Notes under the pieces: generated by a model
What the model was told of the DNA's origin: nothing
Database searches by the model: none
Seen by the model: the letters and a program-made list of their open reading frames with translations, nothing else
Translations under genes and position numbers: made by a program
In this document: piece after piece, positions 8,656-17,979 of the stretch
Numbering within the stretch: position 1 is the first letter of the stretch
Layout of the letters: each line of letters opens with the position of its first letter
Origin: Haplosporangium gracile
Taxonomy: Eukaryota > Mortierellomycota > Mortierellomycetes > Mortierellales > Mortierellaceae
NCBI GenBank assembly: GCA_015499985.1
Contig: JAAAUF010000487.1
Coordinates: 13,182 to 31,160, forward strand
Length of the DNA: 17,979 bases
Reading direction: 5' to 3'

Positions 8656-8703
8656 CCTTTTCCTTTTCCTTTTCCTTTTCCTTTTCCTTTTCCTTTTCCT
8701 TTT
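8656..8703. repeat. (CCTTTT)8 hexanucleotide repeat
   Basis: Eight near-perfect hexamers of pure pyrimidine. On the other strand this gives artificial Lys/Glu/Arg open frames. Confidence 0.93.
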
Positions 8704-9135
8704 CTTTTTCATTCTCACAACTCGGTACCTGGATCGTCCTTCTTCTTTTCTCTTTCTCTCTTTCTCTCTCTCTATCCTCACAACTCTCCTTTCCTCTCCA
8801 CGCTGGATTAACACTTTGCATGTATCTAGTCGTTCTCTACACCTTTCGCACTCCATCTCGACCCGCCAAACTGGACCCAGCCATAGCTCCACTCTCAGTC
8901 CACCCGTAAAGGCACCCCATCCCTTTTGTTACCCCTCTTCCTTTCCCTTTGCTTCTTTGCCAAGAACAAAAACCTCCCCACTCTTTTGTTTATTTCCTTC
9001 TTTGTGAATACGCCCATTTTTCTTTGTCTTACCCTTCTTTCCCTTTCCTTTCTGACGCCCTGACACCTACCCATTTTCCCTCGCAACCTTCCCTACTCAA
9101 CCACACACCCGTACACATATTCATACATACACGCA

Positions 9136-11630
9136 ATGTTGTCTTCTAGCCCTGTCCAGATCATCCCTTCCTCCCCTGCCTCCTTAGCCCATAAAAGAAC
9201 AATTGCAGTTTCCCCCTTGGTCCGGTCGACCCCGTCCTTGGAGGAGGAAGGAAACAGCGATATGCCCCTTACATCCGCCGATCAATCCACACAGCAACAG
9301 TCTCGGCATACTCCTCACGTTCTTCACCATGTCACGTCCCGTCTTGTTGTTGCTGCCCAGCTCACTCAAGAGCCTCTCGACGATGAGAATGCTGATGTTT
9401 CGAGCCTTGGAGACGATTCGGAGGCGGATCGGCTTACTTTGGCGGAAGAGTCGCCCAGGAGCGCACATGCACCTGCGAGGCAAGGGTCTTCGGAGTCTTC
9501 ATATTCTATGATGATGCATCCCTTCCAAATGGACCATTCTTCGTCTCCTTCGTCGACCTTTTATCAGCACCAGAGCCAGTCGCAGTCGTCACATCATGGC
9601 CATGGTCCACACCACCAGCTGACGAGGACCAACACCGATACCACAGATGTCCTGGTCTCGATGCCTGCCTCGATCGAGGCCTCGAGACACAACTCGGACG
9701 ATGAGGATGATAGCCACTCGCCTTACCCTCGTCATCATCGTGTCGGTCACGGACATGGTCATCATCACCACAGCCACTATCATCCACATGCTCCTCACCA
9801 TTATTTGGATCTGCAACAGCATCACCACACCTCGTCGATCCAGGACTGGACCCAGCGTCGTCAAAACCAGCAGTCGACTTCCACTACTTCTCAGCAGCAG
9901 CACTTCCAGCTCCAGGCACCACCTAAGCAGCCCAAGATCGAGGAGAAGACCGAGGAGGTCAAGCAGACTGTCGCTGGGGCGCCATTGGTTCAGGAGATCG
10001 CCACTGCATTAGAGGCAACACAGTTGTGTGACGAGCCTGAACAGGAACAGGAACAGGATGATCTGCGTGATGATGCCACCTCGGTCGCCGTCTCGTCCGT
10101 CGAGGAGTCCGTCGCCTCCGCCGCCGTCGCGGTTCCCATGCCCATCCCCAAATCCAAAGTTCCTCACACCTACCTCCCGGCCTCGCCCTCCCCCAAGAAG
10201 TCTTCTTCCTTCTTCTCCAAGCGTCGCGATTCGAAGCTCTACCGCAAGAAATCCACCCGTGAGACCTCCCACGGCATCTTCCATGACCTCAAGCGGTTCT
10301 TGAAGGTCCATTCCAACTCTCCTCTCCTCTCACCCTCGTCTCCTCCTGCTGATGGATCCTCTTCGCCACCAAAGATGAAGAAGTCTTCGTCGAGCAGCAG
10401 CTTGCACAGCGAATCGTCTAAGCACCACCAAGGCCCCCATGGCAACGCCATCGAAACCAACCTTCGCAAGAAGTACGGCAAGATGGGCAAAGTCATTGGC
10501 TCGGGCGCCGGCGGAACCGTCCGTCTCATCACCCGCGAATCCGACCATAAGACTTTCGCCATTAAACAGTTCCGGAAACGCAAGCCCTCCGAGTCCGAGC
10601 GCACCTATGTCAAGAAGATCACGTCGGAGTACTGTCTCGGCTCGACCCTCCACCATCCCAACATCATCGAGACCCTCGATATCATCCAGGAGGGTGATAG
10701 CTACTATGAGATCATGGAGTTTGCAAAGTATGAACTTTTCTCGTCGGTCATGTCGGGTGCCATGGTGCGAGACGAGATTGCGTGCTGCTTTAGGGGTATT
10801 GTCGATGGAGTTGCATATCTGCATGAGATGGGTGTGGCCCATAGGGATTTGAAGTTGGATAACTGTGTTATGAATGAGCGTGGCATTGTCAAGATTATTG
10901 ACTTTGGATGCTCCATGGTCTACCAGTTACCCTTTGATAAGCAGATCCAAATGGCTAAAGGTAACCCACTTGCTCTCTTAATAATTTGATGTGCTATTTT
11001 TTCCCCAATGCTCACACCCTTCGGCGCGAAAATAACAAATCGCTAACCCATATTCTCTCTCTCTCTCGTTTCCTGAACTTGTTATCAATAGGCGTGTCAG
11101 GCTCAGACCCATACATTGCCCCAGAAGTCTTCACAACCGAAGAACACGACCCCCGCCTTGCCGACGTCTGGTCCCTTGGCATCATTTTTGTCTGCATGAC
11201 CCTCTGTCGGTTCCCCTGGAAGCTCGCCAAGACCGGCGCTGATGCCGACCCCTCCTTCGAAGCCTACGCGAACCTCTCGGGTACCGGAAAGGCCCGTCTC
11301 CTCAAACTGATGCCCCGCGAATCCCGCCCCATCCTGGGTCGCATGCTCGAAGTTGACCCTGCCAAACGTGCCCAGATGAAGGAGGTTCAGGAAGATGAGT
11401 GGGTCAAGGGGATTGAGGTTTGTACATTGCAGGCCATGTGTTTGTATCACCCTCATCATTTGGGTGAGGACCCTAACTGTGTCTCGAACCCCAACCCTAA
11501 GCCTCGGTTCCATAAGCAGTCGGCTTATGTCAACGATGAAGTCGTGGGGGATGTCGAAGATGAGGAGGTTGTTAGCGTGACAACGGCTTCTTTTACCAGC
11601 GTCCAGATGGCCGTCGCTCCCGTCCACTAG
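9136..11630 (+). CDS. Hal4/Hal5/Npr1-type serine/threonine protein kinase (787 aa)
   Basis: Exons 9136-10960 and 11092-11630 join across a 131-nt intron (donor GTAACC, CTAAC at 11043-11047, acceptor ATAG) to give 787 residues. The N-terminal 440 residues are low complexity: Ser/Thr/Gln-rich, a His-rich block at 200-231, an acidic Glu/Gln/Asp stretch near 298-315 and Ser-rich basic segments at 350-435. The kinase domain starts near 447 with a glycine loop GSGAGGTV (455-462), the ATP-binding Lys477 in FAIKQF, catalytic HRD 569-571 in [14 protein letters not shown] 589-591 and APE 618-620 within [10 protein letters not shown], then DVWSLGI. All catalytic residues are present. [11 protein letters not shown] and the GSDPYxAPEV activation segment are characteristic of the fungal Hal4(Sat4)/Hal5/Npr1 group, which in yeast controls stability and traffic of plasma-membrane K+ and nutrient transporters. 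That role here is inferred. Which paralogue it is cannot be told by eye. Confidence 0.92.
10961..11091 (+). other. intron in the kinase activation segment
   Basis: The 131-nt GT-AG intron splits codon 609 (G|GC), between DFG and APE. Retention gives an early stop (TGA) nine codons in and removes the C-lobe. Confidence 0.88.
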
Positions 11631-12088
11631 ATCCATTCCCCCCCCCCTCCCTCCCCCCCTTTTTTTTGTATTTTTATTTTTTCCTTTCCTTTCGCCTGTA
11701 TAAAAAAACTCACCCTCCTCCCCTCACTAGATAACATACATGCCATCTGTAACAATACACGTTTTTCCTTGAAAAAAAACAAAAAACAAACTTCATTACG
11801 CATCCTATGTTTACCTTCTTGGTGCTGTGCTTTGCTTTTGAATATGCTTAATGACATGCGACAGGACAGGTTATTCAGGGTAAGTATGTCTCGTGGAGTG
11901 CGACAGAATGAAATGACGTCTTTGCATGCAAGAATTAGTACCCGCTCAGATGATAACAATCTAGAACAACAAGTGCTGACAAAATCAATCTACCATGCCC
12001 CCATTACGCTCACTATTCAATGCTCGAAGACATTCATCACCAAAACGACCCCATGATTCTAAAAATACAAAACACCATTTTATTACTG
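11631..12088. other. convergent intergenic region (3' ends of two genes)
   Basis: The region lies between the kinase stop and the KIAA0930-type stop on the opposite strand. It starts with a C-run/T-run tract (11638-11690). I see no gene. Confidence 0.7.
12078..12083 (-). terminator. AATAAA polyadenylation-type signal of the KIAA0930-type gene
   Basis: On the minus strand AATAAA lies five bases after the TAA stop (12091-12089). This implies a very short 3' UTR if used. Confidence 0.45.
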
Positions 12089-14489
12089 TTACTTATGTCT
12101 GTGACCTGTCTGAAGAGGCACTGACACCGACGATTGAGCCGAAGGAGGAGGAGGGTGAGGATTCGAGAAGGAAGGGTGATAGGCGTGATCCATCAACATG
12201 GTCACAATCCCCGTCCAGGGGACATTCACAAACGTCATACAGCACCGCAGACTCTGGGGTGACTTGACAAGCGCCTCAATCTCCTGTCGCGTCCCGACGC
12301 CACTACTATTGATCATATCCTGCCGTGAAGAGGTAGAGGAACCCTTGCTGTTGGACGACAACAGGTCGTTTTGTTTCTCTGACCCACGATGTTGTTGTGG
12401 AGAGGAAGGAGAGTGTGGAGGTGAGGCTGAGGAACCAAAACTTTGTGTTGACTGGTTGAGGTTCTGTGTCAACGAATGCACCGCAGAACTTGTAGGCGTT
12501 CCACTACCACTACCACTACCACTTCCATTTTCATATCCTCCGTTCGTATTGCCGCTACTGATATTGTGACCATTGTAACTGCTACGCTGTTGGAGCTGCT
12601 GAGAAGTCTGACCAGTCGCCTGCGCAAGCGTCGCCAACGAGATCCGACGGAGCGATTGGAAGAACGATCCTGCCGAGAGCGACTTTGCAGTCGATGAGAC
12701 GCTTCTTCCTGATGATGACGATGTGGGTGATATAGGCCCTGTTTGGGTTTGAAGAGATGGCGAAGTTTCGATTCTGGATGGCGGTTGGCGATGTTGTTGT
12801 TGGTCATTGACGTTTCCATATCCTTCTGCAAATGATGTCCTTTGATCGTTGCCATTGCCATTGGGGTTGTGATTGTCCTGCTGACCGTTCGGTATGGGTG
12901 GGAGCTTCTTCTCAAAGTGAGATCGAGGTGAGGTAGGTGATCCTAACGTGGTATCATCCAGCGTTGCCAAGTCATCCCCAATACTCGACGCCGTAATCGC
13001 CACCTGTGGGAAGGAATATAAAAGAAATATTAATCTCGTGTTTCTTCAAAACTAAAAAAATATAATAGGTTATGATCTCTCAAAATACCTGAGCATGACC
13101 ACGCGCGCCTGGTCCTCGCATCATAACAAACTCAGTGGGGACAGTATGTGGTCCCAGCTTGAACCGTCTGCCAACTTTCGAAGCCGCCTTTTGTTGGTAG
13201 ATCCCAAGAAGACTCTGAAATCCTGCAGCTCCCTGGAACAGCGTGATCTTGCTCCCGCCACGAGCCGATGTGCTAGGAAAAGGACGACCAGGTTGGAGAT
13301 AGTCCCCGGTAGGTGATTGTGGAGCGTTTGAATCCTGTGTCGTTGCTCTTGTCCGACCGTGGTGCGACGTGTTCAGTGTGAGAGGTGTCGACACCAAGGA
13401 TGACTGTGGGGCTGATGGTTGGTGATGAGTACTAACATTAGGAGTTGGGTATTCTGTCCTGGCAGTCGGGACTGTCACAGCAAGTTCGACACACAGGTAT
13501 TCATTGTCGCGGACCATAAGCTGTTCAAACGAGTCCTCATAATCATCAATCACATAGTAGATCAAGGGCCAAGAGCATTCGACCGACTCTTCCTTGACGT
13601 CCATGCGTGATTTTGTGGGCGAAGCGTAGACTCGTTTAGATACATGTTTCCGTGTACATATCATGCTCGTCTTTGTCGTTCCGGTCACTGGGTTCGTCTC
13701 TGACACACGCGAGCACACCGCCACCGTCAGCTTGCACTGGAGCTATCCATGCATTTGATTTGACAAAGAGCAAGAGAAGTTAGCAACAATGCCACCGCAA
13801 AATAAAAAAAAAAGGACGAACAAAATGCACTGGGAGAGTAGTACCTGGACGATGACGTTCAGGAAAAAAGTATCCTTCCAAAGAACAACATCCTCCTGTT
13901 CTGGTGTCAAGATGTCCCGTCCGATGGTACCCTTGACCTTGCGTTTGACAAACACCGGATCGACGCCCAGCCCACCGTTCTCGACCTCATCTGATACCCG
14001 TTGGACAAAGAAGAGCAAATCATCGTTCCTATCATCTGATTGATCCGATACGAATAGCTCATGGAACAACTGCCTCCATCTATTTTGTTTTCGTAAATAG
14101 TGAATCAGCCAGAACAAAGATGATAAGAAGCTCAAAGCAGTAAGTACATTGAAACAAATTCCAGCGAGATGAAGAACAAAGAAAGGCTAGAAGGGGTAAG
14201 GGATAGAGGGGAATGACGGAAGTAGACTCCCTAAACAACCTAAGCAAAAAAGGGTGCACGGTACAGAGAAAAAGTACCTTGGATCATGCGCGTCAAGATC
14301 GATGTCATGGCGTTGTGATTCCCGAAAGTCACGATAAGGGTCAGCATGTGCTCCCCTGGCATGTCCTTGTGCCTGTTGTGCCTGTCGTATCGCATGGTTC
14401 TTGACTGTGTCCTGCTGTGTGCCGGGGTCAATGGGGCCGTGGAGGTTCTCTTGGACCAGTCTGTCCAGTATAGCACGCAAATTAGACAT
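12089..14489 (-). CDS. KIAA0930: KIAA0930 / DUF2045 family conserved protein (671 aa)
   Basis: Four minus-strand exons, 14489-14278, 14079-13845, 13742-13089 and 13003-12089, join in frame through introns of 198, 102 and 85 nt. The product matches the animal KIAA0930 family as I remember it: DDLLFFVQRV (about 90-99), VVLWKDTFFLNVIVQ (135-149), LTVAVCSRV at the start of exon 3, KRVYASPTKSRMDVK, YYVIDDYEDSFEQL, EYLCVELAV, ITLFQGAAGFQSL, then FVMMRGPGARGHAQVAI across the third intron. A Ser/Gln/Asn-rich linker follows, and a conserved-looking C-terminal block LRCCMTFVNVPWTGIVTMLM. It is longer than the roughly 400-residue animal protein because of low-complexity insertions in exons 3 and 4. The start MSNLRAILDRL was chosen as the first Met after the pyrimidine-side leader. 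The function is unknown in the family, and no catalytic motif or membrane helix is seen. It is convergent with the kinase and divergent from SND2. Confidence 0.85.
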
Positions 14490-15803
14490 TCTCTTCTTTC
14501 GTTTAATGAAAGGAGGAAGTGTTGTAGAAAAAGAAAGGGCGGCTTGAAAGAGGCTATGAGGTGTTAACAACGAGAAGAATTATGGACTGGTATGAAAGAC
14601 ATGTGGCTGCCTGGTAGTGTTGTCGATGGAATAAAAGAGTAAGAGAACTGGCACAATAGAAAAGAAGAAGGAATGCAGAGTGGTTGTTGTTAAGAAGGTG
14701 TGTTCAATGGGTGTATTTGCATGAGAAGAAGAGTCAGTGAGAGAGATGTAAGAGAAGCGGAGTTGTAGTGTGATGGAGGCAGCGGTGGAGGAAAGGGGGC
14801 TAAAATGGAGGGAAGGAGAGAGGTAGTTGTGGTGTAAGTGAATGAGAAGGGGAAGGAGGAAGTTAGGGAAGGAGGGAATGACTAGGTTGGTGACGAAAGA
14901 GAGAAGAAAAGAAGAAGAGAAAAAAAAGAAACGAGGGAATAGACGACGACAAAAAAAGGGAGCCAAAAAAAATAATAAAAAAAAATAAAAAGTCTTTCAC
15001 ATCAAAAGCATAGCAGGAACAGGAACAGCGTTCAGTAACTACAAAAAATAGAAGAGGAAAAAGGGAAGGGAGGAAGGAGACACACCACTACACGCTCTCG
15101 TCCTCTATGGTTCAGGATCCACACAACAATTAGTACGCCAACTGCCTTGACATCCACAAACATACAAACATGGACACGCTGGATTAAATAAGGTGGATGT
15201 CTGAAATAATTTTATCGCGTCAAGTACGCGTTCCACTTCATCAATTGATCAACCATCAACTCTCACAACCTAACTAAGCCTCCAACTAGCTGCCCTTCAA
15301 CATCAGACAATCCAAAGACTAAGTATCGCTCTTGGTTCAGTCAGTGCTTCAAAGTGTGATAAGGTATAAAGAAGAAAAAGGCGGGAAGATGGTGTGCATC
15401 TCCTCCCTTGCCTCTTGCCTCTTGCCTCTTGCTTCAAGCAAAATAAAAAGTGATCACTGAGTGTTCCTGAATTTTGTATATTGTGCGGGAGGCAGGGGTG
15501 AAGAGACTGAGGAGAAAGAATTGAAGCGCCTTTGTTTTTTCTACTTTCTCTACCCTTGACACTCAACTCAGTGTCCGTCTGGAGCTGCTAAGAACGCGTC
15601 GCGCTCTCTGGCTCATCTTCGTCCTTCACTGATTTCCTTTTATCAAAAAAACGTTGTTTCGTGGAAGTGAATGATCGCAAGTGCTGCAAATTTATCTCTC
15701 ACTCTGCCCGATCCGCTTTAGTGCTCAAAACGGATAAAGGCGGTTTGTTCTGTTTTTTGTTCTTTACACTTCTCCTCTTCCTCCTCCCTCACTCTTCATT
15801 GCC
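14490..15803. promoter_or_regulatory. divergent upstream region between the KIAA0930-type gene and SND2
   Basis: This 1.3-kb interval lies between two divergent start codons. From 14490 to about 15090 the plus strand is purine-rich, i.e. pyrimidine-rich on the strand of the KIAA0930-type gene, matching a leader like that of the kinase. From about 15750 the plus strand is pyrimidine-rich ahead of SND2. TATAAAG occurs at 15365-15371. Open frames at 14580-14966 and 15303-15566 (minus) have biased composition and no domain. Confidence 0.5.
15407..15434. repeat. (CTTGCCT)4 heptamer repeat
   Basis: Three perfect heptamers and a fourth with one or two changes. Confidence 0.88.
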
Positions 15804-17080
15804 ATGGTAACCAACCCGCACCCATCTTAACCGTGGACATGCAAGCCAGGACTCTTTTCAAGGGAAAACAACAACAACATCAACTCGAAACTCACACTTC
15901 CATCACTTTCATTCATACTACTCTCGCTTGTCTAGGCCAACTCATCACAAAAAAAGATTGCCCATGAAAACTCAAAGACCCTCCTCTCCCTCCGTAAAGG
16001 GTTCATCTGGGTTAACGTAAGTCTCCCCCTCTTCTTCTTCTTTTTATGTTTACTTTACCAACTACCTCTTGTCATTCATTCACTTGTCGCTAACTCCCCT
16101 CTCTCCCCTTATACAACAAATAGGCGTTCTATATCTTCTACAGGATCATCTACCACTGGAGCTCATTCGGATTCAAACTCGCAGCGGGATACATCATCAC
16201 CGCAGGATTGACCGTCCTCCTCTACGCCCAGATCAACGCCATGTCCCAGCCTCGCTACAACACCCGTGGTGAGCTTGCCGATGCTGGCCAGGATCTCTCC
16301 CAGGAGGGTCTCGTCCAGTAAGTTGCCTCTTGTTTCGATCGGGGTCGGTTGAGGATTTTATCTTTGCATTGCTGGCTGTCGAATTGGAATCAGCCCAATC
16401 ATTGGACAAGGCGAGGATAAGGTTTTTTTTTGTTCTCGCTCTTTCGTTTCCTTTCGCTTCGATGGAGTACAGGCGCAACGTTCCTGCACCCCCACAAAAT
16501 TATTGCAAATACCATTTGTCATGGGAAATGGACACACTACGCTATCTCTCTCATTGTGAGTGCTTGGCATACTGACATGCGACCCTTCACTTTTTTGTCA
16601 TTGTATATGAATAGGTACGCTTTTGATATCATCTACGTCACTTGGTTCGTCCATGTCCTCTCTGCCTTCTGGTCTAAGGCCTGGTGGTTCTATCTCGCTG
16701 TAAGTTTCTTATCACATTCTCGTTGGCACAAAATTAATATTCTGATTGACAGCAAAATGACAATGTACAGGAATATGGATCATGAGCATAGGAAAACGAA
16801 CGGTCGAAAGCTAAACATAAATCATCCTTCACCTTTCTCTCTCATACAACATATACAATAGATCCCTGCATATGCCGGATACAAGGCATGGCACTTGGCC
16901 ATCAAGCCTATGTTGGGTCGCAGCGGATTGGGCGGTGGGTTGGGTGGTCTTGGAGGAAGTGCTTCTGTTGCTTCGGGAAGTGGTGCTGCTTCTGGTGCCC
17001 CCGCCGACGGTATCAAGTCCAAGAGACGTGAAAAGATGGAGAAGCGAGCCGAAAAGGGTCCCGTCATGAAGTACCGCTAA
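15804..17080 (+). CDS. SND2: SND2 / TMEM208 ER membrane protein (193 aa)
   Basis: Five exons, 15804-15806 (the ATG only), 15936-16016, 16124-16317, 16615-16699 and 16862-17080, join in frame to 193 codons plus stop. The introns are 129, 107, 297 and 162 nt, all GT-AG. The spliced N-terminus MANSSQKKIAHENSKTLL fits the family's MANxxxKK start. Hydrophobic segments lie at about 22-40 (GFIWVNAFYIFYRIIY), 44-65 (GFKLAAGYIITAGLTVLLYA) and 94-135, followed by a Gly/Ser/Ala-rich linker and a basic end KSKRREKMEKRAEKGPVMKY. The motif DAGQDLSQEGL between helices 2 and 3 matches the family's D-x-G-x-DL region. Yeast Snd2 (Env10) and human TMEM208 act in SRP-independent targeting of membrane proteins to the ER, and the length agrees (about 170-180 residues). 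An alternative start at ATG 15964 would give a wrong-frame product, so the split start is preferred. Confidence 0.88.
15807..15935 (+). other. intron immediately after the initiator ATG of SND2
   Basis: The sequence reads GCCATG|GTAACC at the donor and GTCTAG|GCCAAC at the acceptor. An in-frame TAG sits at the acceptor itself, so without this intron the conserved MANSSQKK start is not available. Confidence 0.8.
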
Positions 17081-17409
17081 GCATTCTTTTTCTTTTCAAC
17101 TTCAGGGTTTGCTAAAGGACTGGATATTTATTTCGATCTAAAAGTAGCCAGGAGATTGATGAGCAGGAAGGGGAGGAGGGGCGTCATAGAGTCCTATTTC
17201 CCTTGAATACATTGTAACATACTTTTTTTGACAACACAGGAGCACGTTTTACAGGGAGAGAGATATGTTTTAATATTGGTCTATGGAAACAAGAAGAGTA
17301 TTTTACAGAAGATTGGGTTTTAAGGAATGTTACAAGGCGGGAAGAAAAGGTGCGGGGAGTATACGTTATCGGCGTGGTTGTTGGTTTTTGATAGCGAGAG
17401 GCCGTGCCA
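17081..17409. other. 3' flank shared by two convergent genes
   Basis: The stretch between the SND2 stop and the stop of the small minus-strand ORF. I see no gene and no exact AATAAA. Confidence 0.5.
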
Positions 17410-17640
17410 CTAAAACTTGATAATAGAAGGTGCTTGACTGCTGCTATGATTGCTTCCTACGAATTGCTCCAGGAAGAATGCCTGATCCAGGGCCTGCTCA
17501 ATCGTCATTGTGCAAAAGTCGTCTGGTTGTGGTTCTTGGAGTGAACTGCGTGGAGACAAGATCGGTGATGTTGTAGTTGAGCTTGAGGTCGAGTGTGTCT
17601 TGTTGGTGTTCTTCTTGGTCGAGATCTTGAACAGTGTCAT
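17410..17640 (-). CDS. small Ser/Thr-rich hypothetical protein (76 aa)
   Basis: The frame runs from ATG 17640-17638 to a stop at 17412-17410. I do not recognise it. The N-terminal half is Ser/Thr/Asn/Lys-rich (KISTKKNTNKTHSTSSSTTT). The second half contains EPQPDDFCTMTIEQALDQ and AFFLEQFVGSN, which looks like a short amphipathic helix. The frame stays open upstream to about 17770 with a Pro/Ser-rich reading but without another ATG, so an upstream exon is possible. A TATAAAG element on the same strand at 17812-17818 is about 170 nt before the ATG and followed by a CT-rich leader, which supports transcription. There is no signal peptide or membrane segment. Confidence 0.4.
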   Translation of the reverse strand: MTLFKISTKKNTNKTHSTSSSTTTSPILSPRSSLQEPQPDDFCTMTIEQALDQAFFLEQFVGSNHSSSQAPSIIKF

Positions 17641-17811
17641 TGTTGGTGTTGAAGGGGTAGAGTGGGGAGTAGGGAGCGACTGGTTTCTTGCCGTTGATAA
17701 GGGTCTAAGAGGTGTTGTGTATGTGCGGCAGGGGGAGGAGGGAGGAGATGAAGATTGCTGTGTTGGTTGTTAATTTTTTGTTGAAGAAAAAAAAGAGAGA
17801 AAAGCGAGACC

Positions 17812-17818
17812 CTTTATA
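17812..17818 (-). promoter_or_regulatory. TATA element upstream of the small minus-strand ORF
   Basis: TATAAAG on the minus strand (CTTTATA on plus), followed by CGCTTTTCTCTC, a typical fungal pyrimidine-rich initiation region. Confidence 0.4.
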
Positions 17819-17956
17819 CTTGTGCTGCTTCCGATAACTATCCGCTTTGCCCAAAGGCTCCATGATGATGACTCCATTTGTTGACCATTCTTGGAATCGT
17901 ATCTATCGACGGCAAGGAAAAAACGGAAACTCCGTCGTTTTGGTTCAATGATGGTG

Positions 17957-17979
17957 TTTTTTTTTTTTTTTTTTTTTTT
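17957..17979. repeat. poly(T) tract at the right edge
   Basis: Twenty-three T residues close the window; probably an assembly break rather than a feature. Confidence 0.9.

Larger units (their letters stand above)
7877..9135 (+). promoter_or_regulatory. upstream region and pyrimidine-rich leader of the kinase gene
   Basis: From about 8260 to 9110 the plus strand is overwhelmingly C and T, with (CTTT)n, a 16-bp direct repeat, (CCTTTT)8 and many CT blocks. Such tracts are common just upstream of fungal start codons and probably include the core promoter and a long 5' UTR, though the transcription start cannot be placed. Open frames here, including the Lys/Glu/Arg-only frames on the minus strand, are products of the biased composition. 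Confidence 0.5.

Noticed and set aside
8567..8892. Minus-strand frames encoding long Lys/Glu/Arg repeats
   Set aside because: They are the reverse reading of the (CCTTTT)8 and CT-rich leader of the kinase gene.
13428..13434. Plus-strand TACTAAC as another branch site like those at 2320-2600
   Set aside because: It lies inside exon 3 of the minus-strand KIAA0930-type gene, on the wrong strand and without an acceptor/donor cassette.

Overview
The window looks like nuclear DNA of an early-diverging fungus, most likely a Mortierellomycete or a close relative. The reasons are short GT-AG introns with CTAAC-type branch points, a fungal Hal4/Hal5-type protein kinase, a kelch/single-pass-membrane pseudogene of a kind I associate with Mortierella, and AT-rich intergenic DNA full of homopolymer and pyrimidine tracts. 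The placement is inference. The sequence begins with 12 A and ends with 23 T, as expected of an assembly fragment broken at homopolymers.

Layout. 1-1110: a small W/Y-rich ORF (weak) and a 221-residue acidic hypothetical protein with a PIP-box-like motif. 2173-2660: a tiny secreted-peptide gene whose 3' part is a tandem 137-bp cassette, each unit carrying a branch point, a 3' splice site, a 3-nucleotide microexon and a 5' splice site. 3145-3798 (minus): remnant of a kelch-repeat membrane protein with two in-frame stops. 3799-9135: about 5.3 kb with no convincing gene except a doubtful His-rich ORF at 7712-7876; its last 0.9 kb is a pyrimidine-rich leader of the next gene. 9136-11630: a two-exon Hal4/Hal5/Npr1-type serine/threonine kinase. 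12089-14489 (minus): a four-exon homologue of animal KIAA0930 (DUF2045), convergent with the kinase. 15804-17080: a five-exon SND2/TMEM208 homologue, divergent from the KIAA0930 gene, whose first intron directly follows the initiator ATG. 17410-17640 (minus): a small Ser/Thr-rich hypothetical ORF behind a TATA element.

The three well-supported genes are housekeeping or regulatory: a kinase of the family that controls plasma-membrane transporters, a conserved protein of unknown function, and an ER factor for SRP-independent targeting. They form no operon; the only arrangement to note is convergent then divergent orientation with a shared 1.3-kb upstream region.

The most unusual item is the 2173-2660 locus. 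Full splicing would add one codon per cassette to a signal-peptide-bearing precursor, and every splice donor (GTAAGA) also carries an in-frame TAA stop. At each cassette, splicing therefore extends the peptide and retention ends it. I know of no described gene with this exact design, though repeat-plus-intron effector genes exist in arbuscular mycorrhizal fungi (SP7 type). All gene models here are read by eye from splice signals and remembered family features; no search or RNA evidence was available.
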